Source of the DNA: Anaerococcus senegalensis JC48
Lineage (GTDB): Bacteria > Bacillota > Clostridia > Tissierellales > Peptoniphilaceae
Length of the DNA: 64,000 nucleotides
Assembly: GCF_000321005.1 (NCBI RefSeq)
Contig: NZ_HE578908.1
Coordinates: 1 to 64,000 of the forward strand
Direction of reading: 5' to 3'
Part shown: piece by piece, positions 17,756-27,609 of the stretch
Position numbering within the stretch: the first letter of the stretch is position 1
Layout: each line of letters begins with the position of its first letter
Translations under genes and position numbers: made by a program
Notes under the pieces: model-generated
What the model was told of the DNA's origin: nothing
Databases searched by the model: none
The model's input: the letters and a program-made list of their open reading frames with translations, nothing else

Positions 17756-19498
17756 ATGAGTAAAGAATTTTCAATTACGGGAAATAAGGCTATTTTAAAT
17801 TTATCCGAGCAATTTTTCAATGATGTAAATGAATTATTAAACAGTGATTCTTTCTTAGAACTTACTAAATCATTTATAAATTATCACAAAAAAGATTCAA
17901 CAAGAGTTTACGCTTACATAGAACAATTTTTCATAAATTCTTCAGTAGATTCTCTTGCAACAGAACTTACTGATATTTTAAAACTTCTAACTGTTATGAA
18001 TATTGAGGAAATTTCTACTAAAATAAACAAATATCATAATTTAGAAAAACAAAAAGAAGGTTTGTTAAAAATAGTTGAAGAATTTTACAATTATTGGAGA
18101 AATTTAGAAAGATATTCTATTATCGAACAAAATGAAAATTCCAGAGGAGTGGGAGTTGTAAATTTTGTTGAAACAAATGAAAAGTTGAAAAATATGATTC
18201 TTCAAGCCTACAGAAGAGTTGAAATGAGCATTTTGGGAGTATGGCCAAAAGTTTATAGACAAGTTCCAGCAGCTGCTGATGCCTCTATTATGATTAGAAA
18301 TTTTAATAAAAATTATCCAAAAACTTATCAATGTCTAAATGATATTCCATTTATTACTCAAGTTATGATAGAAACTCCTTATATTACTTATACTAAATCA
18401 AATAAAAGAGATGGAATTTTTGAAGAAGTTTACGAAAATCCTATTATAAATACAAAAATTAATCCAGATCATTTTTTCTGTTATCCAGCAAAAGTTGGAG
18501 ATAATTTAATTTATATTTATTTTCACAGAGATTTATTAACTCATGGTGTGTCGGCATCAAATCTTTTTGAACTTGCTGATGTTGATGATATTGAAAACAA
18601 AAAATCTGATGCCGTTTATATCTACGGACCAAAAGATAAAGTTAATAAGAAAAATTCATTTTTTTATGATGAAGAAATCAAATTGTATGTTGGATATATT
18701 GCCTATTCAGAAAAAATAGATTATTTTGGTTATTTGAAAAAAATGGTCTTAACTTTAAATAATGTTATTAATATAAAAAAGGGATATCTACCAATTCATG
18801 GCGCTGGTCTTTCTGTAGTTTTACAAAATGATAAAACTGTAAACATCGTAATTCTTGGTGATAGTGGAGCTGGAAAAAGTGAATCAATAGAAGCATTCAG
18901 ATCTCTTGCCAAAGATTATATAAAAGAAATGACAATTGTTTTTGATGATATGGGATCTTTTAGAATCAAAAATAATAAAGTTTATGCTTACGGAACTGAA
19001 ATTGGTGCTTTTGTAAGACTTGATGATCTTGATGCAGGATATGCATTCAAACAAATCGACAGATCAATTTTTATGAATCCAGATAAGGTAAACTCTAGAT
19101 TGATAATGCCAGTTCCAACTTTTGATGAAATTAATTTAGGATATCCAGTAGACTTCTTCCTCTATGCTGATAATTATTCTGCAGTTGTTGAAAATTGCAA
19201 TTCAATAGAGCTTTTTAAAAATAAACAAGATGCCATAAGAGTTTTCAAAAGAGGAGCAAGACTTGCCAAAGGAACAACAACAGAAAAAGATCTGGTTCAA
19301 ACATATTTTGCAAATCCTTTTGGTCCAGTACAAAAAAGAGAAGAATGTGATAAATTATTAAACAAATATTTTGATAATTTATTTAAAAATAAAGTAAAGG
19401 TAGGAACAATAAAAACTCAACTTGGTCTAAGTCATATGCAATTTGAAGGCCCAAGATCTGCTGCTATTGAACTATTTGAATTAATTAAAAATATTTAA
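17756..19498 (+). CDS. PEPCK/HPr-kinase-like P-loop protein, unknown function
   Basis: 580 residues. The C-terminal half carries the P-loop G-D-S-G-A-G-K-S (368-375), followed by E376, and an acidic pair F-D-D-M-G (396-400). This is close to the HPr kinase P-loop G-D-S-G-x-G-K-S-E and to the ATP-dependent PEP carboxykinase fold. A long G-T-E-I-G-A-F-V-R-L-D-D-L segment follows. The N-terminal 340 residues match no family I know; they contain no membrane segment or signal. It is too divergent for a normal PEPCK, and too long for HprK (about 310 residues). A kinase, phosphorylase or carboxykinase-like enzyme are all possible. It is monocistronic, with terminators on both sides. Confidence 0.6.
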   Translation: MSKEFSITGNKAILNLSEQFFNDVNELLNSDSFLELTKSFINYHKKDSTRVYAYIEQFFINSSVDSLATELTDILKLLTVMNIEEISTKINKYHNLEKQKEGLLKIVEEFYNYWRNLERYSIIEQNENSRGVGVVNFVETNEKLKNMILQAYRRVEMSILGVWPKVYRQVPAAADASIMIRNFNKNYPKTYQCLNDIPFITQVMIETPYITYTKSNKRDGIFEEVYENPIINTKINPDHFFCYPAKVGDNLIYIYFHRDLLTHGVSASNLFELADVDDIENKKSDAVYIYGPKDKVNKKNSFFYDEEIKLYVGYIAYSEKIDYFGYLKKMVLTLNNVINIKKGYLPIHGAGLSVVLQNDKTVNIVILGDSGAGKSESIEAFRSLAKDYIKEMTIVFDDMGSFRIKNNKVYAYGTEIGAFVRLDDLDAGYAFKQIDRSIFMNPDKVNSRLIMPVPTFDEINLGYPVDFFLYADNYSAVVENCNSIELFKNKQDAIRVFKRGARLAKGTTTEKDLVQTYFANPFGPVQKREECDKLLNKYFDNLFKNKVKVGTIKTQLGLSHMQFEGPRSAAIELFELIKNI

Positions 19499-19504
19499 AA
19501 ATAT

Positions 19505-19545
19505 AAAAAAACTCAAGAAAATTAATACTTTCGCTTGAGTTTTTA
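19505..19545. terminator. Bidirectional terminator between convergent genes
   Basis: Inverted arms AAAACTCAAG and CTTGAGTTTT (508-517 and 534-543 of the 19 kb block) with a 16-base loop. It has A-rich sequence on the left and T-rich on the right, so it can serve both the ATPase gene and the convergent aminotransferase gene. Confidence 0.75.
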
Positions 19546-19547
19546 TA

Positions 19548-20789
19548 TTATTTATTTACTATATCAATTGCATCTTTAATTAGTCTTGGTGAAATTTTAC
19601 AATTTTGTTCACTTACTGCACATACCGCAAATCTTAAACCATTATTATTTGAAACGATAAACATATCTTTTTCTTTTAATTTTTCAGAAACTTCTTTTGA
19701 ACTTTTGCAAGGAATAGAAATAAAAAAACCACCAAAATAAGGAAGAGTTACAAGTCCTACTTCTTTTGCATTTTCCACAAAATATTTAGCTCTTTTTTCT
19801 AACATTTTCCTATAAAATTCAAGTTCCTTAGCATATGATTTTTTCTTTTTCTCATCCTTTTCTAAATCAACCAAAATATTCATACCTACATGAGTGATAT
19901 TTGACCAAATTGCCCTATTAGAATGTTTCATTGAATAAAAAAGACTATCTGCAATATCTTCTTTTGAAGAAACAATTATACAAGCTCCCGATCTTAGGCC
20001 ATAGGCTGTATAAGATTTGCTCATAGAATAAGCTATACAAGTTATTATATTTTCCTTTAAAGATCCAAATTTTTGAAAAAATTTCTTTTGACTTCCATCA
20101 CCTGCAAATTCGATATAGGCAACATCCAACAAAATACTTATAAATTTTCCTTCAACCGCCCTATCATCTATAATATCTAAAATTTTATCCCACATCGAAT
20201 CAGATATTGTAAAACCCGTAGGATTATTTGCTGGTGAATTAAACACGCACAAAGCTCTATCTTTTTTTTCCAAGGCATAGTCCAAGGCCTTTGTAAATTC
20301 TACCAAATTAAATTCATAATTTTCATCCAAAAATTCATGATTTAGAAACTCTCTCTTATACTCTTCGCACATAGTTTTATAGGCTGGCCAATACCAATTT
20401 GGGCAAACAACATAATCACCCTCATCTAACAGTGACCAAAAAGTATGCCTTACTGCACCAGTCCCACCAACTGTTGCAACTGATCTTATAAAACCTTTAG
20501 GTCTATAAGGACCAAAACACCTATTCGTAACCAAACCCAAAAAATCTTTATCTCCCTCTATTGCTCCATAGCTAGCAATATCTTTTTTATCCATATTCTT
20601 TAAAGTATGGTAAACACTATTAAAAGCAATAATATTTCCATCATCATCTATCATAGTTCCCAAAGTTGAATTAATCACCTTATCTTTACCTTTTTTTTCA
20701 ATAGCTTTCTTACAATCTCCACTTATTTTAAAAATTGCATCTTCAAGTATAGGCCATTTCGCATGATCTGCTATAATATTTTGTCCCAT
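19548..20789 (-). CDS. PLP-dependent aminotransferase, class I/II (aspartate-type)
   Basis: Fold-type I aminotransferase, 413 residues, presumably transferring the amino group of an amino acid to a 2-oxo acid. Key sites are visible: the substrate/PLP segment S-P-A-N-N-P-T-G (185-192), D222 in L-L-D-V-A-Y, and the PLP-binding lysine K258 in Y-S-M-S-K-S-Y-T-A-Y-G-L-R-S-G. It resembles the clostridial aspartate or aromatic aminotransferase group. The substrate is not readable from sequence. It is a single gene, divergent from msrB, with a shared promoter region of about 120 bases. Confidence 0.85.
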   Translation of the reverse strand: MGQNIIADHAKWPILEDAIFKISGDCKKAIEKKGKDKVINSTLGTMIDDDGNIIAFNSVYHTLKNMDKKDIASYGAIEGDKDFLGLVTNRCFGPYRPKGFIRSVATVGGTGAVRHTFWSLLDEGDYVVCPNWYWPAYKTMCEEYKREFLNHEFLDENYEFNLVEFTKALDYALEKKDRALCVFNSPANNPTGFTISDSMWDKILDIIDDRAVEGKFISILLDVAYIEFAGDGSQKKFFQKFGSLKENIITCIAYSMSKSYTAYGLRSGACIIVSSKEDIADSLFYSMKHSNRAIWSNITHVGMNILVDLEKDEKKKKSYAKELEFYRKMLEKRAKYFVENAKEVGLVTLPYFGGFFISIPCKSSKEVSEKLKEKDMFIVSNNNGLRFAVCAVSEQNCKISPRLIKDAIDIVNK

Positions 20790-20908
20790 AATTTCCCCTC
20801 AAAATACATTATTATTAAAAATATTGTATCATTTTTTATTTATTTTTAAAAGTAAAAAATATTGCTTAATTTATGATAAATTAGTAAAATGTTTGTAAGG
20901 AGGATATT

Positions 20909-21343
20909 ATGGATGAAAAATTAAAACAAGATAAGTTAAATAAACTATCTAGAGTATCTTATGAGGTTACACAAAATTCTTGTACAGAAAAACCTTTTTC
21001 TAGTATTTATAATGATTTTTATAAGGATGGAATATATGTAGATATAGTAAGTGGAGAGGTTTTGTTTTCATCTTTAGATAAATTTGATTCTGGATGTGGT
21101 TGGCCTTCTTTCTCAAAACCACTAGAAGATAATATAAAAGAAAATGAAGATTTATCTCATGGAATGATAAGAACAGAAGTAAAATCAAAAAATGCTAATT
21201 CACACTTAGGTCATGTTTTTAAAGACGGTCCTGATGATAAAGGTGGATTAAGATATTGCATAAATGGGGCAAGTCTAAAATTTATTCCAAAAAAGAAATT
21301 AAAAGATGAAGGATATGAAAAATATCTATATTTATTTGAATAA
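20909..21343 (+). CDS. msrB: Peptide methionine-R-sulfoxide reductase
   Basis: Reduces methionine-R-sulfoxide in damaged proteins using thioredoxin. The 144 residues are one MsrB domain: G-C-G-W-P-S-F (62-68), S-H-L-G-H-V-F (98-104) and the catalytic C117 in [10 protein letters not shown]63 could act as the resolving cysteine. The two C-x-x-C pairs that bind structural zinc in many MsrBs are missing, so this is the zinc-free type. A strong SD, AAGGAGGATATT, precedes the ATG. No msrA is fused or adjacent. Confidence 0.95.
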   Translation: MDEKLKQDKLNKLSRVSYEVTQNSCTEKPFSSIYNDFYKDGIYVDIVSGEVLFSSLDKFDSGCGWPSFSKPLEDNIKENEDLSHGMIRTEVKSKNANSHLGHVFKDGPDDKGGLRYCINGASLKFIPKKKLKDEGYEKYLYLFE

Positions 21344-21348
21344 ATATT

Positions 21349-21380
21349 AAAAAAGCAGAAAATTTATTTCTGCTTTTTTT
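21349..21380. terminator. Bidirectional terminator between msrB and iadA
   Basis: AAAAAAGCAGAAA and its complement flank a short AT loop, with A-run on the left and T-run on the right. It closes both msrB on the plus strand and iadA on the minus strand. Confidence 0.85.
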
Positions 21381-22506
21381 ATTCGTATGATCCTTTTTTT
21401 AGGATTTTTTTATCTTTTTTCATAAACTTACCTTCAGAAATTACCCCATCAATATCTAAATTTTCATCCAGTAAAAGTAAATTTGCTATATAGCCTTCTT
21501 TAATAAATCCAACTTCTTTGTCAAGCTTTAATACTTTTGCAACGTTAGATGTAAAAGGCTTGATTGCATCTTCTAAATTTTCTCCTTCATCTACAATTTC
21601 TTTAATTGCCTTTATTCCAGTATCAACTGGTGAGTATCCAATTTCTATTAGATTACCCTCATCATCGTAATTTGACCATGAACCAAATCCATCTGATGAA
21701 AAGGTAATTTTATCTAAAACATTTTTTTCCTTTGCCATTTTATAAGCCAAGCTGTCTGGGAAATCTTTATTTATTCCTGACGTTAAATCTATATATCCAC
21801 CATTTTCGGCAAATTCTAAGGCTTCATCAAATAATTTTTTATCCCTATTTACATGTGTTGGCCTAAATATTGTAATTGGAAGATTTGAAAATTTTAGGGC
21901 ATCATTAATTTGATTAAAATAAAATTTTCCACTTCCCATATGAATTGTTACATGTCCGCTTTTACCAGAAATCATTCCAGCAACCCTTGCTTCTGCCCCA
22001 ATCCTTTGTAATTCTTTATAATCAAGACAAGAATCCCTGTGATCATTTGCTGCAATTTTTACTCCAATAAGTTGATTTACAAAAATTATATCTTTTTTTA
22101 CAGACCCTGTAATCGTTGGTGATGGATAAGCGTAAGAGCCTGTTAAGGAATATGTTTTTATTCCTTCATTTGTTAGGGCCAGTGATTTTGCCACAAGATT
22201 TTCTACACTTCTTGTTTCAGAATCTGTTCCCAAAAGTCCAACTACAGTAGTTATTCCTGCCTCTATTAATTTTGAAAGGGTAATCTCTGGAACCCTTGTT
22301 TCAAATCCACCTTCTCCACCACCACCGGTTATGTGGATATGTTGGTCAATTAAACCAGGTATAAGAGTTTTTCCCCCTGCATCATAAATTTCATCTAAAG
22401 GATAATCACAATCTCCTTCAAATATTTTTTCTATTTTTTCATTTGCTATCAAAATATTTTTTATCTTATTTTCACATAGAATTTTTACATTTTTAATTAA
22501 AATCAT
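21379..22506 (-). CDS. iadA: Isoaspartyl dipeptidase (beta-aspartyl peptidase)
   Basis: Zinc amidohydrolase that splits beta-aspartyl dipeptides from damaged proteins and frees aspartate. The 375 residues carry all expected ligands: H56 and H58 (I-D-Q-H-I-H-I-T), K150 for carboxylation (I-G-V-K-I-A-A-N-D-H), H189, H218 (R-P-T-H-V-N) and D272 (F-S-S-D-G-F-G-S). The start overlaps the NhaC gene stop by 4 bases. Its product, aspartate, is the substrate of the neighbouring aspartase operon, so it extends the aspartate module to peptides. Confidence 0.93.
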   Translation of the reverse strand: MILIKNVKILCENKIKNILIANEKIEKIFEGDCDYPLDEIYDAGGKTLIPGLIDQHIHITGGGGEGGFETRVPEITLSKLIEAGITTVVGLLGTDSETRSVENLVAKSLALTNEGIKTYSLTGSYAYPSPTITGSVKKDIIFVNQLIGVKIAANDHRDSCLDYKELQRIGAEARVAGMISGKSGHVTIHMGSGKFYFNQINDALKFSNLPITIFRPTHVNRDKKLFDEALEFAENGGYIDLTSGINKDFPDSLAYKMAKEKNVLDKITFSSDGFGSWSNYDDEGNLIEIGYSPVDTGIKAIKEIVDEGENLEDAIKPFTSNVAKVLKLDKEVGFIKEGYIANLLLLDENLDIDGVISEGKFMKKDKKILKKGSYE

Positions 22507-23945
22507 ACTTTTTCACCTTCCGCTATTAAAAAATCTTCTTTTTCTTTTTCAGTTATTTTTGTTATTCCAATTCCTGTAAAGGCTAAAATTATAGCAAAGA
22601 CAATTCCCATATAATTTAAAACTGCCCAAGGTAGGTAGGTCAAAGTATCTACACCAAGAGTAGCGGCCATGTAAGCACCAGCTGCAGACCAAGGAATCAA
22701 TGGGACTAATACTGTTCCTGAATCTTCAAGAGTCCTTGATAAGTTTTTAGGGTGAAGATTTCTTTCAAGATAAACTTTTCTGAATAATTCTCCAGGAATT
22801 AAAATTGAAAGGTAAGAGTTTCCTGTTACAAAGGCAACTGTAAAACATGAAGCTATAGTTGACAATATTACTCCAAAAGTTGTCTTTACCCTTGTCAAAA
22901 TTGCATCCAAAACAACATCAAGCATACCAGATGTTGACATAACTCCAGCAAATCCCATAGAACAAAATACCAAAACTGTTGTTGTAGTCATGGAAACTGC
23001 ACCACCTCTGTTTATTAGAGTTAAGATATCATCAATAATTTTTCCATCAAACCCTGTCATCTCTACATTAAATCCATTAACCATAGAAATAAATCCATCT
23101 TTTAAGCTAAATCCTTGAACAAAAATTCCGATTACAACCGATACCAAGGAGTTTACAATCATGGTTGGTAGAGTTGGAAATTTTAATACTGAACCAATTA
23201 ACATAATTAAAACAGGTAGTAGTAAAATTATATTCCAATTATAAATTCCAGAAAGTTGGCTTTGAATAATTTTTACAGATTCTGTGCTTGCTCCTGTTGA
23301 TTTTGAAGAAAGACCAACAATTAAATATACTATTATCGAAACAATAGATGATGGTAAAGTTGTATAAAGCATGTGTTTGATGTGGTCATACAATTGTGAT
23401 CCTGCTGCAAGAGGAGCTAGGTTTGTTGTATCTGAAAATGGTGATAATTTATCTCCAAAGTAAGATCCTGCTACAACTGCCCCTGCAGTTACGGCTAAGT
23501 TCATTCCAAGTCCTTGTGAAATTCCCATAATAGCAACACCAATTGTTCCTGCAGACCCCCATGATGTTCCTGTGACTGTAGATAAAACTGCAGCTATTAA
23601 AAAGGCACTTACGTATAAAAATCTTGGGTTAATAATTTGAACACCATAATAAATAATCATAGGAACAGTTCCTGAAAACATCCAAGCCCCTATCAAAAGT
23701 CCTACTGACCATAAAATCAAAGTAGCAGGAAAGGCTGATGCAATTTTTTCTATAATTCCCTTTTGTAATTCTTCCCATGTGTAGCCTAATTTTATTGCTA
23801 TTATACTTGCAATACTAGCACAAATTAATATTATTGGTTCTGCCCTTAATTTTAAAAATCCTACTCCAATTGTAAGAAGGACAATCATAATAACCAAGGG
23901 CGATATCGCCTGAAATGTCGTTGGTTTAAGTTTCTTTTTTTCCAT
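22503..23945 (-). CDS. NhaC-type Na+/H+ (or malate/lactate) antiporter
   Basis: 480 residues, about 11-12 membrane spans, an ArsB/NhaT-superfamily antiporter of the NhaC type. Typical features are the paired half-helix region with S-Y-F-G-D-K-L-S-P-F-S-D-T-T and the C-terminal L-E-D-S-G-T-V-L-V-P-L-I-P-W-S. Family members exchange Na+ for H+, and some (MleN) couple proton/malate uptake to sodium/lactate export. The four-base overlap with iadA and its place beside a malate-forming pathway make a carboxylate role plausible, but this is inference. A terminator lies upstream between it and the malic enzyme gene. Confidence 0.85.
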   Translation of the reverse strand: MEKKKLKPTTFQAISPLVIMIVLLTIGVGFLKLRAEPIILICASIASIIAIKLGYTWEELQKGIIEKIASAFPATLILWSVGLLIGAWMFSGTVPMIIYYGVQIINPRFLYVSAFLIAAVLSTVTGTSWGSAGTIGVAIMGISQGLGMNLAVTAGAVVAGSYFGDKLSPFSDTTNLAPLAAGSQLYDHIKHMLYTTLPSSIVSIIVYLIVGLSSKSTGASTESVKIIQSQLSGIYNWNIILLLPVLIMLIGSVLKFPTLPTMIVNSLVSVVIGIFVQGFSLKDGFISMVNGFNVEMTGFDGKIIDDILTLINRGGAVSMTTTTVLVFCSMGFAGVMSTSGMLDVVLDAILTRVKTTFGVILSTIASCFTVAFVTGNSYLSILIPGELFRKVYLERNLHPKNLSRTLEDSGTVLVPLIPWSAAGAYMAATLGVDTLTYLPWAVLNYMGIVFAIILAFTGIGITKITEKEKEDFLIAEGEKV

Positions 23946-23983
23946 TTTTTATTCCTCCACTAATTTTTTTATCATTTTAACTC

Positions 23984-24013
23984 ATTATATAATAAAAACA
24001 ATCTATGCGTCAA
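23984..24013 (-). promoter_or_regulatory. Promoter of the nhaC-iadA unit
   Basis: Minus-strand -35 TTGACG (complement of 24008-24013), 18-base spacer and -10 TATAAT (complement of 23984-23989), ending about 40 bases before the NhaC start. It makes nhaC-iadA a unit separate from the aspA operon. Confidence 0.6.
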
Positions 24014-24084
24014 ACTATTAATATAAAAAATTAATTTGTTATTTTTTATCTTTTTATTTATACTTGCTGAATTTTTCTAAAAAT

Positions 24085-24117
24085 AAAAAACCACCAACTT
24101 ATAAAAAGTTAGTGGTT
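24085..24117 (-). terminator. Terminator of the aspA operon
   Basis: Near-perfect stem of 12 bp (AACCACTAACTT with AAGTTGGTGGTT) then a T-run on the minus strand, lying just after the malic enzyme stop at 24134. Confidence 0.88.
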
Positions 24118-24133
24118 AAATTAAAAATTATAA

Positions 24134-25309
24134 TTATTTTTGAGAAATACCTTCTTCTCTTGCACATTTTGCAACAGATTCTGCAACTACATCTGCAACT
24201 CCCATATCAAATGCTGATGGAATTACATAATCTTCTGTAATTTTATCATCTGGAATTAGACTTGCTATAGCTTCTGCAGCTGCAACTTTCATTTTTTCTG
24301 TAATTTTTGTTGCATGAACTGACAAAGCTCCTTTGAAAAGCCCTGGGAAAGCTAGAACATTATTAACTTGATTTGGATAATCACTTCTTCCTGTTCCAAC
24401 AACTTTTGCCCCTGCTTCTTTTGCATCTTCATAAGTAATTTCTGGATCTGGGTTTGCCATAGCTAAAACTATTGGATCACGTCTCATTGATTTTACCATT
24501 TCCTTACTTACCTTATTTGGCACAGAAACCCCAACAAAAATATCAGCATCTGCCATAGCTTCTTCTAATGTGAGATCTTTATTATCTTTATTTGTTTCTT
24601 TTGCAAGTTTGTTATATAAATCTTTTGAATATTGTTCACCCTCTTTTAAGATTCCTCTAGAATTAAAAGCATAAATATCGTTAATTCCAAAATCATTTAA
24701 CATTCTTACAATTGAAGAGCCTGCAGCTCCAACTCCTGATATAACCACATTACATTCTTCTGGTTTTTTATTTACTAATTTTAAAGAGTTTATTAAAGCT
24801 GCAATTGTAACTATAGCTGTACCATGTTGGTCATCGTGGAAAACTGGAATATCTAACTCTTCTTTTAATCTTGTTTCTATCTCTATACATCTTGGTGAAG
24901 AAATATCTTCAAGGTTTACTCCACCAAAAGTTGGTGCAACTTGTTTTACAAATTTAATAATTTCTTCAGTATCTGTAGTATCAATTACTAGTGGAACTGC
25001 ATTAAGTCCACCAAATTTTTTAAACAAACAAGCCTTTCCTTCCATTACAGGAAGTGCAGCCTTTGGACCAATATCTCCAAGTCCCAATACAGCTGTTCCG
25101 TCAGAAATTACTGCTATTGTATTTGCCTTTCCAGTATAAATATAAGCATCATCCTCATTTTCGTGGATTTTTTTACAAGGTTCTGCTACTCCTGGTGAAT
25201 AAACTAGGGATAAGTCATCTTTGTTTTCTAATTTCGCTTTTAATTCTGTTGAAATTTTTCCTTGGATTTCTTTGTGCAATTCAAGTGCTTTTTCTTTTAG
25301 ATTTTCCAT
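24134..25309 (-). CDS. NAD(P)-dependent malic enzyme
   Basis: Oxidatively decarboxylates malate to pyruvate and CO2, giving NAD(P)H. The 391 residues are the short bacterial form without a phosphotransacetylase domain. Motifs include the malic-domain Y-S-P-G-V-A-E-P-C, the L-G-L-G-D-I-G-P segment, the metal/substrate site F-H-D-D-Q-H-G-T-A-I and the nucleotide-binding G-V-G-A-A-G-S-S. It is the last gene of the aspA operon, 12 bases after fumC, and converts the malate made by fumarase. The cofactor (NAD or NADP) is not readable by eye. Confidence 0.94.
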   Translation of the reverse strand: MENLKEKALELHKEIQGKISTELKAKLENKDDLSLVYSPGVAEPCKKIHENEDDAYIYTGKANTIAVISDGTAVLGLGDIGPKAALPVMEGKACLFKKFGGLNAVPLVIDTTDTEEIIKFVKQVAPTFGGVNLEDISSPRCIEIETRLKEELDIPVFHDDQHGTAIVTIAALINSLKLVNKKPEECNVVISGVGAAGSSIVRMLNDFGINDIYAFNSRGILKEGEQYSKDLYNKLAKETNKDNKDLTLEEAMADADIFVGVSVPNKVSKEMVKSMRRDPIVLAMANPDPEITYEDAKEAGAKVVGTGRSDYPNQVNNVLAFPGLFKGALSVHATKITEKMKVAAAEAIASLIPDDKITEDYVIPSAFDMGVADVVAESVAKCAREEGISQK

Positions 25310-25321
25310 TTTTTTCTCTCC

Positions 25322-26680
25322 TTATACCATTTTTTCTGGTTTTACTAATTCATCAAATTCACTATCTTCTAAATAACCTAATTCATGACTTGCTTGTTTT
25401 AATGTCAAATTATTATTAAAAGCATATTTAGCAATTTTACTTGCCTTATCATAACCAATATGTGGTGATAGGCTTGTTACAAGCATTAGGGAATTTTCTA
25501 AATTTTTTTCAATATTTTTTTCATTAGCTACAAGACCTTCTAATAATTTTTCTCTAAAACATTTTAATGATTTAGATAAAAGAGTAATTGAATTATCCAT
25601 TGAATGAATTATTAAAGGCATATAAGCATTTAATTGTAATTGACCTTGAGTATTTGCCATTGATATTACAAAATCATTTGCCATTATTTTTATACAAATC
25701 ATAGTTATTGATTCAACTTGAGTTGGATTTACTTTTCCTGGCATAATTGATGATCCTGGTTCGTTTGCTGGAATTGTTAGCTCACTAATTCCACATCTTG
25801 GTCCACATGATAAAAATCTTATATCATTTGCAATCTTATAAAGGTCTGTTGCAAGGGCCTTTATTGTTCCATGAACATTTACTAGGGCTGATTTTGATGA
25901 TAATTGGTAGAATTTATTTTTATCAGATTTAAATTTAAAACCATAAAAATCTGAAAGTTCCTTTGCCATTTCATCGCCAAATTCTTTTTTAGCATTTATT
26001 CCTGTTCCAACGGCAGTACCACCTATAGCAAGGTAGGTCAATTCTTCTTTTACTTCTTCTAAAACTTTCAAATCTCTTTCAAGGCAAGTTCTCCATGCAG
26101 AAATTTCTTGAGAAAGTTTTACAGGAGTTGCATCTTGAAGATGAGTTCTTCCTGTTTTAATTATCTCTTTATTGTCATCTTCTAATTTTTTTATGGCATC
26201 TATTGTTTTTGGCAATTCTTCCAACAATTTTTCACTTAAATTTTTGTAAGTTGAAAGGTGCATTGCAGTTGGGAAAACATCGTTTGATGATTGGCTCATG
26301 TTAACATGATCGTTTGGATGGATAATTTTCTCATTTTCATTTGCAATATGGCTTACAACTTCATTGACATTCATATTTGTCTGTGTTCCTGAACCTGTTT
26401 GCCAAACTGTTAGTGGAAATTCATTATCGAATTCTCCTTTTAAAATTCTATCGCAAGCATTAACAATTAATTCTTTTTTATTATCATCTAATTTCCCCTC
26501 TTTATTATTTACAATAGCAGCACATCTTTTTATACTTGCTATAGCCATAATTTGAGAATGTGGTATTTTTTCAACATCTTGAGGAAAATTTTCTAAAGAT
26601 CTTTCAGTTTGTGCTCCCCAATAATGATCAGCTGGAACATTAACAATTCCTAGAGAATCTTCTTCTTGTCTAAATTTCAT
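25322..26680 (-). CDS. fumC: Class II fumarate hydratase
   Basis: Interconverts fumarate and malate; oxygen-stable, cofactor-free tetramer. 452 residues, with the superfamily signature G-S-S-I-M-P-G-K-V-N-P and the active-site residues S-S-N-D and H-L-Q-D. It is distinct from the neighbouring aspartase by G-K-V-N-P followed by T-Q-V-E-S. It lies between the LysR regulator and malic enzyme in the same operon, so it should turn fumarate from aspartase into malate. Confidence 0.95.
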   Translation of the reverse strand: MKFRQEEDSLGIVNVPADHYWGAQTERSLENFPQDVEKIPHSQIMAIASIKRCAAIVNNKEGKLDDNKKELIVNACDRILKGEFDNEFPLTVWQTGSGTQTNMNVNEVVSHIANENEKIIHPNDHVNMSQSSNDVFPTAMHLSTYKNLSEKLLEELPKTIDAIKKLEDDNKEIIKTGRTHLQDATPVKLSQEISAWRTCLERDLKVLEEVKEELTYLAIGGTAVGTGINAKKEFGDEMAKELSDFYGFKFKSDKNKFYQLSSKSALVNVHGTIKALATDLYKIANDIRFLSCGPRCGISELTIPANEPGSSIMPGKVNPTQVESITMICIKIMANDFVISMANTQGQLQLNAYMPLIIHSMDNSITLLSKSLKCFREKLLEGLVANEKNIEKNLENSLMLVTSLSPHIGYDKASKIAKYAFNNNLTLKQASHELGYLEDSEFDELVKPEKMV

Positions 26681-26692
26681 TTTTTACCTCTT

Positions 26693-27601
26693 TTAAAATT
26701 CTTCTTTTGCATACTCTTTTAATCTATCTATAAAAATATTTGCTATTCTTTTTAATTTGTGATTCTTACAGTAATTTATCATGGTTGTTCTTGATGATAA
26801 ACCTTCTTTTAATTTAAAATATATAAGATCATCTCTTTCTTCCTTTAACATCGATTCAGGAAGGATTGCAAGTCCAAAATTTTCTCTTACACATTTTTGC
26901 GCTATAAATATAGAATCAGTTTCAAGAACTGTTTTTAACGAATTTTCAGTAAATTTATCAAGTTCTTGATATTGTAAAACTAAATTTTGTCCTTTTTTCA
27001 TTCTTATAATATTTTGTCCAGTAAGTTTTTTGGATTCTATTGATTTTATTTCTCCATTACCTTTCAAGTATTTTTTTAGAGGATTTTTATTTGACATAGC
27101 CAAATATACATTTTCTCTATATAGATTTATACTTTCCAAATCATCATATTTATCAGTTTCATAGGTAATTGCAAAATCACAAATTCCATTCCTTGCAAAT
27201 CGATTAAGCTGGTCAGTTTTAGCTTCAACAAGTTTAATTTTTATACCAGGATAATCCTTATTAAACTTATTTAAGACTTTGGATAGGAAAAAATAAGTTT
27301 GATAGTCGGTAGAACCTATTGAAATCTCTCCTATTTTAAGTGTATTTATTTCCTCGATTTTTAACAGGGTGTTCTCCCTTAATTTTTCTATATCTTCAAG
27401 AGACTTTTTATATATAAGACCTGCTTCAGTAAGCTTCATGGGCTTAAAATCCCTATCAAATATCCTAACTCCCAATTTTTTTTCAATCCTAATTATATGT
27501 TGGCTTAAAGCTGATTGAGATATATAAATTTTTTTTGAAGCAGAAGTTATTGAACCATATTTTAATATAGCCCTTATATATTCCAAGTCTATATCAGACA
27601 T
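26693..27601 (-). CDS. LysR-family transcriptional regulator
   Basis: 302 residues. The N-terminal winged helix-turn-helix is clear: G-S-I-T-S-A-S-K-K-I-Y-I-S-Q-S-A-L-S-Q-H. A periplasmic-binding-protein-like effector domain of two lobes follows (about 90-300). LysR genes usually face away from their targets, but here the gene sits inside the operon between the racemase and fumC, so it probably controls its own transcription with the rest. An aspartate, fumarate or malate effector is inferred from context only. Confidence 0.9.
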   Translation of the reverse strand: MSDIDLEYIRAILKYGSITSASKKIYISQSALSQHIIRIEKKLGVRIFDRDFKPMKLTEAGLIYKKSLEDIEKLRENTLLKIEEINTLKIGEISIGSTDYQTYFFLSKVLNKFNKDYPGIKIKLVEAKTDQLNRFARNGICDFAITYETDKYDDLESINLYRENVYLAMSNKNPLKKYLKGNGEIKSIESKKLTGQNIIRMKKGQNLVLQYQELDKFTENSLKTVLETDSIFIAQKCVRENFGLAILPESMLKEERDDLIYFKLKEGLSSRTTMINYCKNHKLKRIANIFIDRLKEYAKEEF

Positions 27602-27609
27602 ATTTACTC

